In this document: positions 63,971 through 64,000 of the stretch, piece after piece
Layout of the letters: each line of letters starts with the position of its first letter
Numbering within the stretch: the stretch's first letter is position 1
Assembly: GCA_038380435.1 (NCBI GenBank)
Contig: JAWZYU010000013.1
Span: 11,545,901 to 11,609,900, forward strand
DNA length: 64,000 bases
Origin: Ryuthela nishihirai
Taxonomy: Eukaryota; Arthropoda; Arachnida; Araneae; Heptathelidae
Direction: 5' to 3'
Translations under genes and position numbers: made by a program
Notes under the pieces: generated by a model
What the model saw: only the letters and a program-made list of their open reading frames with translations
Told to the model about the DNA's origin: nothing
The model's database searches: none

Positions 63971-64000
63971 TTTCATCATCATCATCATCATCATCATCAT
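63971..64000 (-). repeat. (CAT)n run, probable LINE tail at window edge
   Basis: TTTTTCATCATCATCAT and on to the last base has the same form as the tails of minus-strand RTE-like copies at 46875 and 14056. It probably marks the 3' end of another copy extending beyond the window. A plain microsatellite is the alternative. Confidence 0.55.

Noticed and set aside
1..64000. CRISPR arrays, operons, prokaryotic promoters or terminators
   Set aside because: The window is clearly eukaryotic with spliced exons and LINEs. The tandem repeats lack uniform spacers and no cas-like genes exist.
52166..64000. The dynein exon carrying the AAA4 Walker A (GVGGSGK) upstream of 52165
   Set aside because: I scanned the minus strand for this motif and flanking dynein wording and did not find it. 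The exon is presumably beyond the window.

Overview
The window looks like gene-poor intronic DNA from an invertebrate animal. Evidence for this is canonical GT-AG introns of 10 to 17 kb, low GC, many dead LINE retrotransposons, Tc1/mariner and Helitron elements, and tRNA-derived SINEs. An arthropod, perhaps a chelicerate, fits the mix of elements, but the sequence alone does not settle the taxon. Nothing prokaryotic is present.

The one clear host gene is on the minus strand. Four consecutive internal exons of an axonemal outer-arm dynein heavy chain (DNAH5/DNAH8 type) lie at 52165-52012, 34549-34385, 23582-23356 and 9606-9384. They encode 256 continuous codons running from AAA4 (Walker B region) into the first helix of the microtubule-binding stalk. 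Every junction has AG/GT sites and matching phase. The introns are 17,462, 10,802 and 13,749 bp, and I found neither the preceding nor the following exon inside the window. A second probable host or domesticated exon, the first half of a THAP zinc finger, lies on the plus strand at 27400-27520 inside a dynein intron.

Almost everything else is transposon. (1) A BovB/RTE-like LINE (endonuclease, RT, very short 3' UTR ending in GAT/ATG-type repeats) is present in about fourteen pieces. The most complete are 43.04-46.40 kb (+), 46.87-51.07 kb (-), 17.73-19.99 kb (+, internally deleted) and 57.63-59.96 kb (+). (2) An I-clade-like LINE (CCHC gag, AP endonuclease, RT, RNase H) lies at 1-4.77 kb, 25.09-27.07 kb and 52.56-57.63 kb (all -). 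A different RNase H LINE tail lies at 32.15-33.62 kb (+). (3) Penelope-like elements lie at 10.06-11.16 kb (-, GIY-YIG end) and 37.40-39.79 kb (+, RT, split by a Tc1). (4) DNA transposons are two related Tc1 elements (38.04-39.45 and 62.58-63.95 kb), a Tc1 fossil near 5 kb, two internally deleted mariner-like elements (22.48 and 23.80 kb), a Helitron (25.34-26.38 kb) and several MITE-like inverted repeats. (5) There are at least three tRNA-headed SINE families.

Nested insertions with intact target duplications give a relative history. SINEs of one family sit inside two different RTE copies, a 549-bp foldback sits inside another, a Tc1 splits a Penelope RT and a Helitron splits an I-type LINE tail. 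No transposon copy seen here has uninterrupted coding capacity.
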